Shown here: piece after piece, positions 34,866 through 44,248 of the stretch
Position numbering within the stretch: position 1 is the stretch's first letter
How the letters are laid out: each line of letters starts with the position of its first letter
Source: Halovulum dunhuangense
GTDB taxonomy: Bacteria; Pseudomonadota; Alphaproteobacteria; Rhodobacterales; Rhodobacteraceae
Direction: 5' to 3'
Assembly (NCBI RefSeq): GCF_013093415.1
Contig: NZ_JABFBC010000001.1
Location: forward strand, 62,001-126,000
Length of the DNA stretch: 64,000 nucleotides
Program-made: the position numbers and the translations under genes
The notes under the pieces: generated by a model
Database searches by the model: none
The model's input: the letters and a program-made list of their open reading frames with translations, nothing else
Told to the model about the DNA's origin: nothing

Positions 34866-36449
34866 ATGACCACAGCGGAAACCATGACGGGGCAGCCGGA
34901 AACGGCTGCCCCTGACGCACCGGCCATCGAGCTTGTCGGCATCTCGAAGGCGTTCGGCCCGGTGCAGGCCAACAAGGACATCTCGCTCAAGGTGCGTCGC
35001 GGCACCATCCACGGCATCGTCGGAGAGAACGGCGCCGGGAAATCCACGCTGATGTCCATTCTCTACGGCTTCTACACGGCCGACCGGGGCGAGATACGCA
35101 TCGGCGGCGTGCCGACGAAGATCCAGAATTCCGACGACGCGATCCGCGCCGGCATCGGCATGGTCCACCAGCATTTCATGCTGGTGCAGCCCTTCACCGT
35201 GCTTGAAAACGTCGTCCTCGGCGCCGAGGAGGGACGGCTTCTCAAGCCCTCTCTCGCCAGGGCGCGCAAGCTTCTGACGGACCTCGCACGCGAATACGAG
35301 CTTGAGGTGGACCCGGACGCCGTGGTGGGCGATCTGGCGGTCGGTTTCCAGCAGCGGGTCGAGATCCTCAAGGCGCTCTACCGGCAGGCAGACATCCTGA
35401 TCCTGGACGAGCCGACAGGCGTGCTGACCCCGTCCGAGGCGGATCACCTGTTCCGCATCCTCGAGGGGCTGAAGGCGCAGGGCAAGACGATCATCCTGAT
35501 CACCCACAAGCTGCGCGAGATCATGGCCGTGACCGACACGGTCAGCGTGATGCGCCGCGGCGAGATGACGGCGACGGTGCAGACGGCGGATACCTCTCCC
35601 GCGCAGCTGGCAGAGCTGATGGTGGGCCGGCGCGTGCTCCTGCGGGTCGAAAAGACACCGGCCGTACCGGGCGAGACGGTGATGCAGGTGCGTGGACTGA
35701 AGGTGACCGACGGTCACGGGGTCGAGCGGCTGAAGGGCATCGACCTGGACCTGCGCGCCGGCGAGGTGCTGGGCATCGCGGGCGTCGCCGGCAACGGGCA
35801 GTCGCAGCTTCTGGAGGTGCTGGCCGGGATAGCACCCGCATCCGGCGGCAGCGTCAGCTTCAAGGGGCAGCCGCTGGATCTGAGCCGTACCGCCGATCCG
35901 AAATACCGCCGCAGGCTGGGCATCGCCCATGTACCCGAGGATCGGCACCGGCTGGGGCTTATCATGCCCTTCGCCGAATGGGAGAACAACTGCTTCGGCT
36001 ATCACGACCGCCCGCGCTACCAGGCGCGCTGGGGTCTGATGGACCGCAACGCCATGCGCGACGACGCGCGCGAGCGGATCGAGAAATACGACATCCGCCC
36101 GCCCAGCTGCGACCTGAAGGCCGCGAATTTCTCGGGCGGCAACCAGCAGAAGATCGTGATCGCGCGCGAGATCGAGAATGACCCCGACGTGCTGCTGATC
36201 GGCCAGCCGACCCGCGGCGTGGATATCGGCGCGATCGAGTTCATCCACAACCAGATCGTCGCCATGCGCGACCGCGGCAAGGCGATCCTGCTGGTGTCGG
36301 TCGAACTGGACGAAATCCTAGGCCTGTCCGACCGGATCCTGGTGATGTTCGACGGCGCGATCTCGGGCGAGCGGCTGTCGCGGGAAACCGACGAAGGCGA
36401 ACTCGGCCTGCTGATGGCCGGCATCGACCCGAAAAGGGCTTCGACATGA
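34866..36449 (+). CDS. nucleoside ABC transporter, double ATP-binding subunit
   Basis: A 527-residue protein with two ABC cassettes, as in BmpB/NupA and sugar RbsA proteins. The first has Walker A GENGAGKSTLMS near residue 57, signature-region VGFQQRVEILKALYRQ and Walker B ILILDEPTGVLTPSE. The second has a degenerate Walker A (GVAGNGQSQLLEVLAG), the signature FSGGNQQKIVIAREIE and VLLIGQPTRGVDIG. One functional and one weak ATP site is normal for this family. Its stop overlaps the next permease start by 4 bases. Confidence 0.93.
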   Translation: MTTAETMTGQPETAAPDAPAIELVGISKAFGPVQANKDISLKVRRGTIHGIVGENGAGKSTLMSILYGFYTADRGEIRIGGVPTKIQNSDDAIRAGIGMVHQHFMLVQPFTVLENVVLGAEEGRLLKPSLARARKLLTDLAREYELEVDPDAVVGDLAVGFQQRVEILKALYRQADILILDEPTGVLTPSEADHLFRILEGLKAQGKTIILITHKLREIMAVTDTVSVMRRGEMTATVQTADTSPAQLAELMVGRRVLLRVEKTPAVPGETVMQVRGLKVTDGHGVERLKGIDLDLRAGEVLGIAGVAGNGQSQLLEVLAGIAPASGGSVSFKGQPLDLSRTADPKYRRRLGIAHVPEDRHRLGLIMPFAEWENNCFGYHDRPRYQARWGLMDRNAMRDDARERIEKYDIRPPSCDLKAANFSGGNQQKIVIAREIENDPDVLLIGQPTRGVDIGAIEFIHNQIVAMRDRGKAILLVSVELDEILGLSDRILVMFDGAISGERLSRETDEGELGLLMAGIDPKRAST

Positions 36450-37543
36450 GCAAGACCCTTCCCCGCTGGGCGGATCTCATCCTGATCCCGGCGATCAACG
36501 TGCTGCTGGCCTTTTTCGTGGCGGGCCTGGTTGTGATGTTCATTGGCGAGGATCCGGTGCACGCCATGGGCATCATGATCCGCGGCGCGCTCGGCTCGGA
36601 TTACGGCATCGGCTACACGCTCTTCTACGCCACCAGCTTCATCTGCACGGGGCTTGCCGTGGCGGTCGCGTTCCACGCCTCGATCTTCAACATCGGGGGC
36701 GAGGGGCAGGCCGGCGTCGCCGGGATCGGCGTGGCGCTGGTCTGTCTGACGCTGGACCAGACGCACTGGCTGCTGACGCTGCCGCTGGCGATCCTGGGCG
36801 CGATGGCCTTCGGGGCGGCCTGGGCCGCGGTGCCCGCGTATCTTCAGGCACGGCGCGGCAGCCACATCGTGATCACCACGATCATGTTCAACTACATCGC
36901 CTCGGCGCTGCTGGTCTATCTGCTGACCAACATCTTCAAGATGCCCGGCTCCATGGCCCCGGAAAGCCGCCGCTTCGAGGATGGCGCGAACATCCCGCGG
37001 CTTGACCAGATGGCCGACTGGATCGGCCTCGACATGGCGCGGTCGCCCGCGAATATCAGCCTGTTCGTCGCGCTGATCGCCTGCGTGCTGGTCTGGCTGC
37101 TGATCTGGCGCTCGCGCCTCGGCTACGAAATCCGGGCCTTCGGTTTTTCCGACAAGGCGGCGGTCTATGCCGGGATCTCTCCGTTCCGGATCACCATGAT
37201 CACGATGCTGATCTCGGGGGCGCTGGCCGGACTGATGGCGATAAACACGGTGATGGGCGACCTGCAACGCCTGAACCTCGACAGCGTGCTGGGGGCGGGC
37301 TTCGTCGGCATCGCCGTCGCCCTCATGGGGCGGTCGCACCCGGTGGGCGTGGTGCTGGCGGCATTGCTGTTCGGCGTGCTCTACCAGGGCGGCGCAGAGC
37401 TTGCCTTCGAGATCCCGGCCATCCCCAGCCAGATGATCCTGACCATCCAGGCGCTGGTGATCCTGTTCACCGGCAGCCTTGAAAACATGGTGCGCTTCCC
37501 GATGGAGCGGCTGTTCCTGTTCATCAACCGGGGGCGCGCGTGA
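36446..37543 (+). CDS. nucleoside ABC transporter permease, first subunit
   Basis: A 365-residue inner-membrane permease of the branched-chain/nucleoside type, with about 9-10 helices. The conserved segment FHASIFNIGGEGQAGVAGIG near residues 77-96 and the C-terminal GVVLAALLFGVLYQGGAELA mark the BPD_transp_2 family (NupP-like). It pairs with the following permease, the double ATPase and the BMP receptor to import purine nucleosides. Overlaps of one to four bases on both sides indicate tight translational coupling. Confidence 0.92.
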   Translation: MSKTLPRWADLILIPAINVLLAFFVAGLVVMFIGEDPVHAMGIMIRGALGSDYGIGYTLFYATSFICTGLAVAVAFHASIFNIGGEGQAGVAGIGVALVCLTLDQTHWLLTLPLAILGAMAFGAAWAAVPAYLQARRGSHIVITTIMFNYIASALLVYLLTNIFKMPGSMAPESRRFEDGANIPRLDQMADWIGLDMARSPANISLFVALIACVLVWLLIWRSRLGYEIRAFGFSDKAAVYAGISPFRITMITMLISGALAGLMAINTVMGDLQRLNLDSVLGAGFVGIAVALMGRSHPVGVVLAALLFGVLYQGGAELAFEIPAIPSQMILTIQALVILFTGSLENMVRFPMERLFLFINRGRA

Positions 37544-38571
37544 TGGATCTGGCGGAACTCTTCCAGCTTTTCGACAGCACCATGCGCAACGCGGCGCCGC
37601 TGCTTCTGGCCTGCCTTGCGGGCCTGTTTTCCGAACGTTCGGGCATCTTCGACATCGGGCTCGAGGGCAAGATGCTGGCCGCGGCCTTTGCCTCGGCCGC
37701 GGTAGCGGCCTGGGCGGCGGCACCCTATGTCGCCGATCCCTTCCCCGGCCAGATCTCGGGCCTCGGACTGGGCTGGGCGGCGGCCTGGCTCGGGGTCACT
37801 GCCGGTATGCTGGCGGCCATCGCGATGTCGGCACTGCACGGCTTCGCCTCGATCACGCTGAGGGGAAACCAGCTGATCTCGGGCGTGGCGATCAACTTCC
37901 TGGCCGCAGGCGTCACCGTGCTGGTGGGCGAGGCGCTGTTCTCGATGGGCGGGCAGACGCCGCAGCTGACCGGCGCCGCCCGCTTCACCGCGATCGAGCT
38001 ACCGCTGGCGGAAACCCGGCGCGGCATCCCCGTCATCGGCCCGTTCTACGCCGACGTGATCTCGGGACAGGTGATCCTGGTCTACATCGCGCTTCTGGCG
38101 GTGCCGTTGACGGCGTGGATCCTGTTCTCGACCCGCTTCGGCCTGCGCCTGCGCGCCGTGGGCGAGAATCCGGGCGCGGTGGACACGGCGGGCATCTCGG
38201 TCACGCGGCAGCGCTATTCGGCGGTGCTGATCTGCGGCGTGCTGTGCGGGATCGCGGGCGCCTACCTGTCGATGGGCACGTCGGCCGCGGGATTCGTGAA
38301 GGACATGACCGCCGGGCGCGGCTTCATCGCGCTGGCGGCGCTGATCTTCGCCAAGTGGCGCCCCTGGCCCGCGCTCTGGGCCTGCCTGCTGTTCGGGCTG
38401 CTCGAGGCCATCGGCTCGAAATACCAGAACGTCGATGTCGGCGCCTTCGTGATCCCGGTTCAGTTCATGCAGGCCCTGCCCTACATCCTGACCGTGGTGA
38501 TCCTGGCCGGCTTCATCGGCAAGGCGATCCCGCCCAAGGCGGGCGGCCAGCCCTATGTGAAGGAGCGTTGA
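37543..38571 (+). CDS. nucleoside ABC transporter permease, second subunit
   Basis: A 342-residue permease of the same family as the preceding gene (NupQ-like). It shows SERSGIFDIGLEGKMLAAAF near residue 29, ASITLRGNQLISGVAINFLA near 104, and AGRGFIALAALIFAKWRPWP near 255-274, all typical of the second permease of nucleoside uptake systems. The ATG at 37543 is adjacent to the upstream stop; a GTG at 37540 giving one extra residue is equally possible. The phosphorylase gene follows after 1 base. Confidence 0.92.
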   Translation: MDLAELFQLFDSTMRNAAPLLLACLAGLFSERSGIFDIGLEGKMLAAAFASAAVAAWAAAPYVADPFPGQISGLGLGWAAAWLGVTAGMLAAIAMSALHGFASITLRGNQLISGVAINFLAAGVTVLVGEALFSMGGQTPQLTGAARFTAIELPLAETRRGIPVIGPFYADVISGQVILVYIALLAVPLTAWILFSTRFGLRLRAVGENPGAVDTAGISVTRQRYSAVLICGVLCGIAGAYLSMGTSAAGFVKDMTAGRGFIALAALIFAKWRPWPALWACLLFGLLEAIGSKYQNVDVGAFVIPVQFMQALPYILTVVILAGFIGKAIPPKAGGQPYVKER

Positions 38572-38572
38572 G

Positions 38573-39367
38573 TTGGACGATCTTCTTGCAACCATCCGCC
38601 GGCGGGCGGGCGATGCGCCGGTGCGTGTCGGCCTGATCCTCGGCTCGGGCCTGGGCCACCTGGCCGAAAGCGTGGACGGGGTGGCCATCGACTACGCCGA
38701 CCTGCCGGGATTTCCCCATGCCGGGGTGTCCGGGCACAGCCCGAAACTGGTGATCGGCAACCTGGAGGGTGTCCGCGTGGCGGTCCTGGGCGGGCGGGCA
38801 CATTACTACGAGAAGGGCGACGCGCAGGCGATGCGCCTGCCGCTGGAGGTGCTGAAGGCGCTGGGGGCGGAACAGCTGCTGCTGACCAACGCCGCCGGTT
38901 CGCTGCGCGACGGCATGGGTCCGGGGGAGCTGATGATGCTGTCCGATCACATCAACTTCTCGGGCCGCAATCCGCTGATCGGCGAACCGACCGACGCGCG
39001 CTTCGTCAACATGACGGACGCCTATGACCGCGGCATCCGCACGGCACTGGACGCGGCCGCACGCGCGGCCGGCGTGACCCTGCACACCGGGGTCTATGCC
39101 TGGTATTCCGGCCCCAGCTTCGAGACCCCGGCCGAGATCCGCGCCCTGCGGATCCTGGGCTCGGACGCGGTCGGCATGTCCACCGCGCCCGAGGTGATCC
39201 TGGCGCGGTTTCTCGGGCTGAAGGTGGGCGCCATCTCGACCATCACCAACATGGCCGCGGGCATGTCGTCCGAGGTGCTGAGCCACGAACATACCAAGGC
39301 CATGGCGCCGATCGGGGCGGCCAAGCTGGAAAAGGTGCTGCGCGGCTACCTGGCCAGCCTGGACTGA
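38573..39367 (+). CDS. purine-nucleoside phosphorylase
   Basis: A 264-residue trimeric-type (family 2) PNP that splits purine nucleosides with phosphate into base and ribose-1-phosphate. Motifs: GLILGSGLGHLAES (phosphate loop) near residue 20, GFPHAGVSGHSPKLVIG near 45-61, LGGRAHYYEKGDAQAMRLPL near 70-89, LTNAAGSL near 106, GPSFETPAEIRAL near 181, and GMSTAPEVILARF near 201. It begins with TTG, coupled to the permease stop. As the last gene of the nucleoside uptake operon it defines that operon as purine salvage. Confidence 0.93.
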   Translation: MDDLLATIRRRAGDAPVRVGLILGSGLGHLAESVDGVAIDYADLPGFPHAGVSGHSPKLVIGNLEGVRVAVLGGRAHYYEKGDAQAMRLPLEVLKALGAEQLLLTNAAGSLRDGMGPGELMMLSDHINFSGRNPLIGEPTDARFVNMTDAYDRGIRTALDAAARAAGVTLHTGVYAWYSGPSFETPAEIRALRILGSDAVGMSTAPEVILARFLGLKVGAISTITNMAAGMSSEVLSHEHTKAMAPIGAAKLEKVLRGYLASLD

Positions 39368-39487
39368 CGGCGCGCCCCCTCGGGACGGGACACACTGCAT
39401 CACCTTGATGCGTTTTCGACACCGCCCCCTTTTCAAGCGGGGGTGTCGGGGGCTATGCAGGGTAAAGCCCCCCGACCGGTGCCGCAC

Positions 39488-40405
39488 ATGCAAATCTATC
39501 TGCCCATAGCCGAGGTCTCCGTGAACGCGTTCCTGCTTCTCGGACTTGGCGGGATGGTGGGCGTGATGTCGGGCATGTTCGGCGTCGGTGGCGGCTTCAT
39601 CCTGACGCCGCTTCTGTTCTTCATCGGCATCCCGCCGGCGGTAGCGGTCGCCACGCAGGCGAACCAGATCGTCGCGTCGTCCTTCTCGGGCGTGCTGGCG
39701 CATTTCCAGCGCCGGACCGTCGATCTGAAGATGGGGACCGTGCTTCTTGTCGGGGGCCTGCTGGGGTCCGCCATAGGGGTGCGCATCTTCACCTGGATGA
39801 AGGCGCTGGGCCAGGTCGAGCTGTTCGTCACGCTTTGCTACGTCGTGCTGCTGGGCACCGTCGGCACGCTGATGTTCTTCGAAAGCCTGAACGCCATCCG
39901 CCGCGCGCGCGAGCCGCTGGCAAAGCCGCGCCCGCGCAAGCATCACAGCTGGGTGCACGGACTGCCCTTCAAGATGCGCTTCCGGCAAAGCCAGCTTTAC
40001 ATCTCGGCCATCCCGGTGCTGCTGATCGGCGCGACCGTGGGCGTGCTGGCCGCGGTCATGGGCGTGGGCGGCGGCTTCATCATGATCCCGGCGATGATCT
40101 ACATCCTCGGCATGCCGACAAAGGTCGTGATCGGCACATCGCTGTTCCAGATCATCTTCGTCACCGGCTTCACGACGCTGCTGCACGCGCTGGAAACGCA
40201 GACCGTGGACGCGATCCTGGCGCTTCTTCTCATCATCGGGGGCGTTATCGGGGCACAGATCGGAACGCGGCTGGGGATGCGCCTGCGGGCAGAGCAGCTG
40301 CGCATCCTGCTGGCGATCCTGGTGCTCGTGGTCTGCGCCAAGCTGGCATACGACCTGATCGCAACCCCGCGCGAGCTGTACTCGCTGGGGAGTGCCACGT
40401 CTTGA
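39488..40405 (+). CDS. TauE/SafE-family anion exporter
   Basis: A 305-residue membrane protein with two repeats, each bearing the family motif (MFGVGGGFILTPLLFFIGIP near residue 31 and AVMGVGGGFIMIPAMIYILG near 185), and about 8 helices. TauE/SafE proteins export sulfite, sulfoacetate or related organosulfur anions. A basic cytoplasmic loop (RAREPLAKPRPRKHH) separates the halves. The start at 39488 was chosen for the beginning of the first hydrophobic segment; the open frame reaches 39443. It is coupled by a TTGA overlap to a TIGR02186 protein, its usual partner. Confidence 0.88.
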   Translation: MQIYLPIAEVSVNAFLLLGLGGMVGVMSGMFGVGGGFILTPLLFFIGIPPAVAVATQANQIVASSFSGVLAHFQRRTVDLKMGTVLLVGGLLGSAIGVRIFTWMKALGQVELFVTLCYVVLLGTVGTLMFFESLNAIRRAREPLAKPRPRKHHSWVHGLPFKMRFRQSQLYISAIPVLLIGATVGVLAAVMGVGGGFIMIPAMIYILGMPTKVVIGTSLFQIIFVTGFTTLLHALETQTVDAILALLLIIGGVIGAQIGTRLGMRLRAEQLRILLAILVLVVCAKLAYDLIATPRELYSLGSATS

Positions 40406-41178
40406 GGCGTTGGCTTGCCGCCATGGCGCTGTGGGCCCTGCCCTGCGCGGCCCCGGCGCAGGACGGGCTGGAGCAGGTGATCGGTGCGCTGAGCCAGAAC
40501 CGGGTGGCGATCACCGCGAATTTCGACGGCTCGGAGATCTTCGTCTATGGCGCGGTAAAGCGCGACGCGCCGGTCCCCCGGACGGCCGAGCCGCTCGAGG
40601 TGGTCATCACCGTCAAGGGCCCCAGCCGTCCCGTCGTCGTCCGCCGCAAGGAGCGCGTCTTCGGCATCTGGATGAACACCGACACCGTCACCGTCGACGA
40701 GGCGCCCAGCTTCTATGCCATCGCCTCGACCGGGCCGCTGGAAGAGGTGATGAGCGAGACGGAACGCCTGCGGCACAGGATCGGCTTCGACCAGTCCGTG
40801 CGCACCATCGGCGCCAGCGCCGAAGTCGAGGATCCGGACAACTTCACCGAAGCGGTGGTGCGCATCCGTCGCGACAACGGGCTCTACGCGCAGGAAGACG
40901 GCGCCGTGAACCTGCGCGAGGAGACGCTGTTCTCCACCAGCTTCGCCTTGCCGGCAAACCTTGTCGAAGGGGAATACGAAACCCGGATGTTCCTTCTGCG
41001 CGATCGTCAGGTGGTGAACCTGTCAGAGGCTGCGATCACCGTGCGCAAGGAAGGGCTGGAGCGCTGGATCTATGTCACCGCCCATGAACGCCCGTTGTTC
41101 TATGGCGTCCTGTCGCTGGCGGTGGCGCTGTTCGCGGGGTGGGCGGCGTCGGCCGGGTTCAGGCTGCTGCGCAGGTAG
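40402..41178 (+). CDS. TIGR02186-family protein, TauE partner
   Basis: A 258-residue exported, membrane-anchored protein. An N-terminal signal (AAMALWALPCAAPAQ) is followed by a beta-rich domain with ITANFDGSEIFVYGAVKRDA near residue 34, a conserved RRKERVFGIWMNTDTVTVD near 75-93 and PSFYAIASTGPL, and by one C-terminal helix (FYGVLSLAVALFAGWAASAGF) with a cytoplasmic tail. I recall this family (TIGR02186) being found next to TauE-type exporters; its function is unknown. The TTG start overlaps the exporter stop. Confidence 0.82.
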   Translation: MRRWLAAMALWALPCAAPAQDGLEQVIGALSQNRVAITANFDGSEIFVYGAVKRDAPVPRTAEPLEVVITVKGPSRPVVVRRKERVFGIWMNTDTVTVDEAPSFYAIASTGPLEEVMSETERLRHRIGFDQSVRTIGASAEVEDPDNFTEAVVRIRRDNGLYAQEDGAVNLREETLFSTSFALPANLVEGEYETRMFLLRDRQVVNLSEAAITVRKEGLERWIYVTAHERPLFYGVLSLAVALFAGWAASAGFRLLRR

Positions 41179-41184
41179 GCCGCG

Positions 41185-41961
41185 TCAGGGCGCGTCATAC
41201 ATGCGCCGGCGCTTCTCTCCCATCAGGCAGTCGCTGAGCGAGGCCGGGCGCAGCCTTTCGGTCGGAGGGCGCAGGCCCGAGACTTCCAGTACGAGCTTCT
41301 GCCGGATCGAGACGACCAGCCGTTCAAGCTCATAGATCGGGATCACGAAGGCACTGTCGCCGGCGATCACGCAGTCCTCGTAATAGAGATCGAGGTCCGG
41401 GATGGAATAGACTCCGTCCGGGCGCTTGAACATGAAGGGCAGGCCGTTGATCTCGATCCCGGCGGCGGCCAGCTCGTCACGCACCTCGGCGACCGGGCGG
41501 CCGGCATTGTTCGGCCCGTCGCCAGAAACGTCGACCACCCGCCGCGTCCCGTCGAACGCGTTCGAGTCGATCTCGAGCGCCGCGCGCTCCAGCGCCGAAG
41601 AGATGCTGGTCCCGCGCAGCGACCGGACCGGCGCGAAGCGCAGGGTCGAGGCAATGGCGGCGGCCGATTCCGGGCTGTCGATCACGGTCCAGTCCACCAG
41701 CACCCGGTGGGCGCCCGGCCCGCCCCATTCCATGAACAGGATGGCGGCGCGCCCTTCGCGCCCCATGGTCAGGGCCGAGGATACCGCCGGATGCTCCAGC
41801 GCAGAGGCATAGCCCTCGCGCTGAAGGATCAGTTCATCCTCGTCCATCGAGCGGGAGACATCCACCGCCAGAACGAGTTCCAGATCGACCGCCAGACGCT
41901 CTTGCGCTGCGGCTGGAAGGCCAGCGGTGAGGGATACGAGAAGGGCAGCGAACCAGCGCAT
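41185..41961 (-). CDS. DUF1194-family VWA-like exported protein
   Basis: A 258-residue periplasmic protein. After a signal peptide (MRWFAALLVSLTAGLPAAAQ) it has a von Willebrand A-type core: LELVLAVDVSRSMDEDELIL with the metal-site DxSxS at residues 34-38, LRGTSISSALERAALEI carrying the second metal-site Thr, and VVDVSGDGPNNAGRPV with the third acidic site. DUF1194 proteins are widespread in Rhodobacterales and their role is not known; a metal-dependent adhesion function is implied by the fold. It ends convergently 6 bases from the TIGR02186 gene. Confidence 0.85.
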   Translation of the reverse strand: MRWFAALLVSLTAGLPAAAQERLAVDLELVLAVDVSRSMDEDELILQREGYASALEHPAVSSALTMGREGRAAILFMEWGGPGAHRVLVDWTVIDSPESAAAIASTLRFAPVRSLRGTSISSALERAALEIDSNAFDGTRRVVDVSGDGPNNAGRPVAEVRDELAAAGIEINGLPFMFKRPDGVYSIPDLDLYYEDCVIAGDSAFVIPIYELERLVVSIRQKLVLEVSGLRPPTERLRPASLSDCLMGEKRRRMYDAP

Positions 41962-42011
41962 GAAGGGACGCTAGCACGGCTCGAGGATTCGCAGAAATGC
42001 GGGACGTCACG

Positions 42012-43535
42012 TCACTCCGCCTCGAGCGTCAGGGGCGCGGGGGCGATGTCGCGCAGGTCGTCGGTCGAAAGCGGTCCGCCCGGGCGGCCCAGCATGTAGC
42101 GGGTGACCCAGTGCAGCCGCGTCTCGGCGCGGGTGATGGCGACATAGGCAAGCCGCTTCCACAGGGGGATGCCGGCCTCGGACCGGCCCGCGCGGGCGGC
42201 GGCGTAAAGATCGGGGGCAAAGACCTGTACCTCGGGCCATTGCGAGCCCTGCGCCTTGTGGATGGTACAGGCCGCCCCGTGGATGAAGGCCGCCCCCATG
42301 GTCGCGGCCGATGGGATGAAGGGCTCTTCCTCGTCCGGCTTCTCGATCTTGATGATCGTGGCGGCGTTGACCTGCGGCTCTTCGGCACCCATCACGTGCA
42401 GCCGCGAAAAGCCGGGCCGCCGGCCCGGGCCGAGAAAGATCACCTGCGCCCCCTTGATAAGGCCCCGCGCCTCCAGGTCGAGGCGCTTCTTGCGGTGCTT
42501 GAGCGGCAGCTCGATCCCGTCGCAGATCAGCGGCTCACCGGGCAGAAGCCGGTCCTCGGGCGCATCGAAGGCGGCGCGAAATGCCTGGATCAGGCGGATG
42601 CGCGTCGCGTTGCGCCAGACCAGCACCGGCGCGCGGGCCATCATCTGCGCATCGACCCGCGGGGCCAGCACGACGCGGTCGTCGCGGGCGGCGGCCTGCT
42701 CGATCCGCCGTTCGAATTCCGGAAAGTCCAGCGCCGGGTCGCTCAGCGCATGGGCCAGATCCAGGATCGGGTTGTCCGCCGCCTGCCGGTGGATCCGCGC
42801 GAGTGTCAGCTTGCGCGGTGCAGGCAGCGCATCGAAGCACATGGCGCCCGACTGGCCCACGGGGGCAAGCTGGGCAGGGTCGCCGAACAGGATGAGGGTG
42901 GAAAAGATCTCCTGGAGATCGTCGAACTGCCGGTCGTCCAGCATCGAGGCCTCGTCGATGAAGCCGATATCCAGCGGCTCGTCGCGCCGCTTCCAGCCGG
43001 TGATGAAATCCGATCCGCGCAACCCGGCCGCCGCCAGCGCGCCGGGGATCGACTTGATCCCCTCGTAAAACGCCTTGGCCCGATCCAGCGCCTCGGGCGT
43101 CAGCCCCTCGACTTCGGGCCTGGGCCCGCCCTCGGCCAGCCATATGGCGATCTTTTCGTATTCCGGGTCATAGACCGGGGTATAGAGGATGCGGTGGATC
43201 GTGGTGGCCTGCACGCCCCGTTGACGCAGCACCGATGCCGCCTTGTTCGTGGGGGCAAGGATCGCAAGCGTGCGACGGTCGCGCCTGCGGCGCCCCTCGT
43301 AATCGCCCGAGATCACTTCCACCCCGGCATCGGAAAGCGCAGTGACCAGCTTCGCCAGCAGCATGGTCTTGCCCGATCCCGCCTTGCCCAGCACGGCAAG
43401 CGTGCCCTTGCGCCCCTCCTGCGGGGGCAGAAGCGTCGCCTCCGACAGGTCCACGCCGGCCGAGGCCAGCATGGCGGCAATCGCATCCTGGGCCTGGACC
43501 TGATCGGGGGAGAGTTCTAGCGCGGCGACGTTCAT
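42012..43535 (-). CDS. RecD-like ATP-dependent DNA helicase
   Basis: A 507-residue superfamily 1 helicase. Motif I is LAVLGKAGSGKTMLLAKLV near residue 50, motif Ia LAPTNKAASVLRQRG near 93, motif II IGFIDEASMLDDRQ near 192, motif III LILFGDPAQLAPVGQSG near 214, and motifs V/VI CTIHKAQGSQWPEV plus YVAITRAETRLHWVTRYML at the C terminus. It lacks RecD2's N-terminal extension. A role in DNA repair or recombination is likely. The ATG at 43535 gives MNVAALELSPDQVQAQDAI. It lies downstream of luxI on the same strand, 71 bases away. Confidence 0.9.
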   Translation of the reverse strand: MNVAALELSPDQVQAQDAIAAMLASAGVDLSEATLLPPQEGRKGTLAVLGKAGSGKTMLLAKLVTALSDAGVEVISGDYEGRRRRDRRTLAILAPTNKAASVLRQRGVQATTIHRILYTPVYDPEYEKIAIWLAEGGPRPEVEGLTPEALDRAKAFYEGIKSIPGALAAAGLRGSDFITGWKRRDEPLDIGFIDEASMLDDRQFDDLQEIFSTLILFGDPAQLAPVGQSGAMCFDALPAPRKLTLARIHRQAADNPILDLAHALSDPALDFPEFERRIEQAAARDDRVVLAPRVDAQMMARAPVLVWRNATRIRLIQAFRAAFDAPEDRLLPGEPLICDGIELPLKHRKKRLDLEARGLIKGAQVIFLGPGRRPGFSRLHVMGAEEPQVNAATIIKIEKPDEEEPFIPSAATMGAAFIHGAACTIHKAQGSQWPEVQVFAPDLYAAARAGRSEAGIPLWKRLAYVAITRAETRLHWVTRYMLGRPGGPLSTDDLRDIAPAPLTLEAE

Positions 43536-43606
43536 GCATGTGCTTCTACCCCGGGCGCACGGGCCTGCGCCACGGGGAACGACAGCGCGGGGGCAGGAAT
43601 GTGGCC

Positions 43607-44245
43607 TCAGGCGGCGATGGCGGCGACGCCCGACGGAAAGGCCGCGTCGAACCACGGCGCCACGATGTCCGGGGACAGGCCCGCGCGTTCGGCGATGCGG
43701 TCGCGGATATCGGGACCGAAGGGCCAGATACCAAGGCAGATGCGGCCCCGCCCCTCGCCTTCGGCGCCGATCTGCGACGGCTCCCATCCGATGCCACGAT
43801 AGATGCGGGCCATGTGCGCCTCGTAGACGCCCAGCGCGCGGGTCAGGCCAAGGCGCAGGCCAAGCTCCTGCCCGGCCAGCATCAGCAGCCCGGCGCGGTT
43901 GCGGCTTTCCGTCGGATTGCCGGGCGCAAGACAGAAGCGGGTGCATTCCCAGACAAAGGGCGCGCGGATCTGGATACCATTATTGAGGTGGGAGAAATGG
44001 TCATTGACCATGGTGCGCCCCAGCGTCGGCATGACCCGCATGGAAGCCGCGTGCCGCCCGGCGCCATCCTCCAGGATGACATAGAGCGGGTTCATCGCGT
44101 CATAGGCATCCCGCTCTCCGCCTTCGCTGTCGGCGTTCAGATCCCAGCCCAGCCGGGTGATGAACTGCGCGGTGCGGTCGCGGAACATGGTGCGGGCAAG
44201 TTCGGGGTGAAGGGCAAGCTGCGAGGCGTAGAGAAAGCGGATCAT
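43607..44245 (-). CDS. luxI: acyl-homoserine-lactone synthase (LuxI family)
   Basis: A 212-residue autoinducer synthase making an N-acyl-homoserine lactone from SAM and an acyl-ACP or acyl-CoA. The invariant LuxI residues are in place: Arg24 and Phe28 in RDRTAQF, Trp34 in RLGWDLN, Asp46 and Asp49 in RDAYD, Arg70 in ASMRVMP, and Glu100/Arg103 in FVWECTRFCLAP. Acyl-chain length and oxidation cannot be read from sequence. The ribosome-binding GGAG at 44256-44253 is in the 3' arm of an 8-bp hairpin. luxR lies directly upstream on the same strand, and a helicase gene downstream. Confidence 0.95.
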   Translation of the reverse strand: MIRFLYASQLALHPELARTMFRDRTAQFITRLGWDLNADSEGGERDAYDAMNPLYVILEDGAGRHAASMRVMPTLGRTMVNDHFSHLNNGIQIRAPFVWECTRFCLAPGNPTESRNRAGLLMLAGQELGLRLGLTRALGVYEAHMARIYRGIGWEPSQIGAEGEGRGRICLGIWPFGPDIRDRIAERAGLSPDIVAPWFDAAFPSGVAAIAA

Positions 44246-44248
44246 GGC

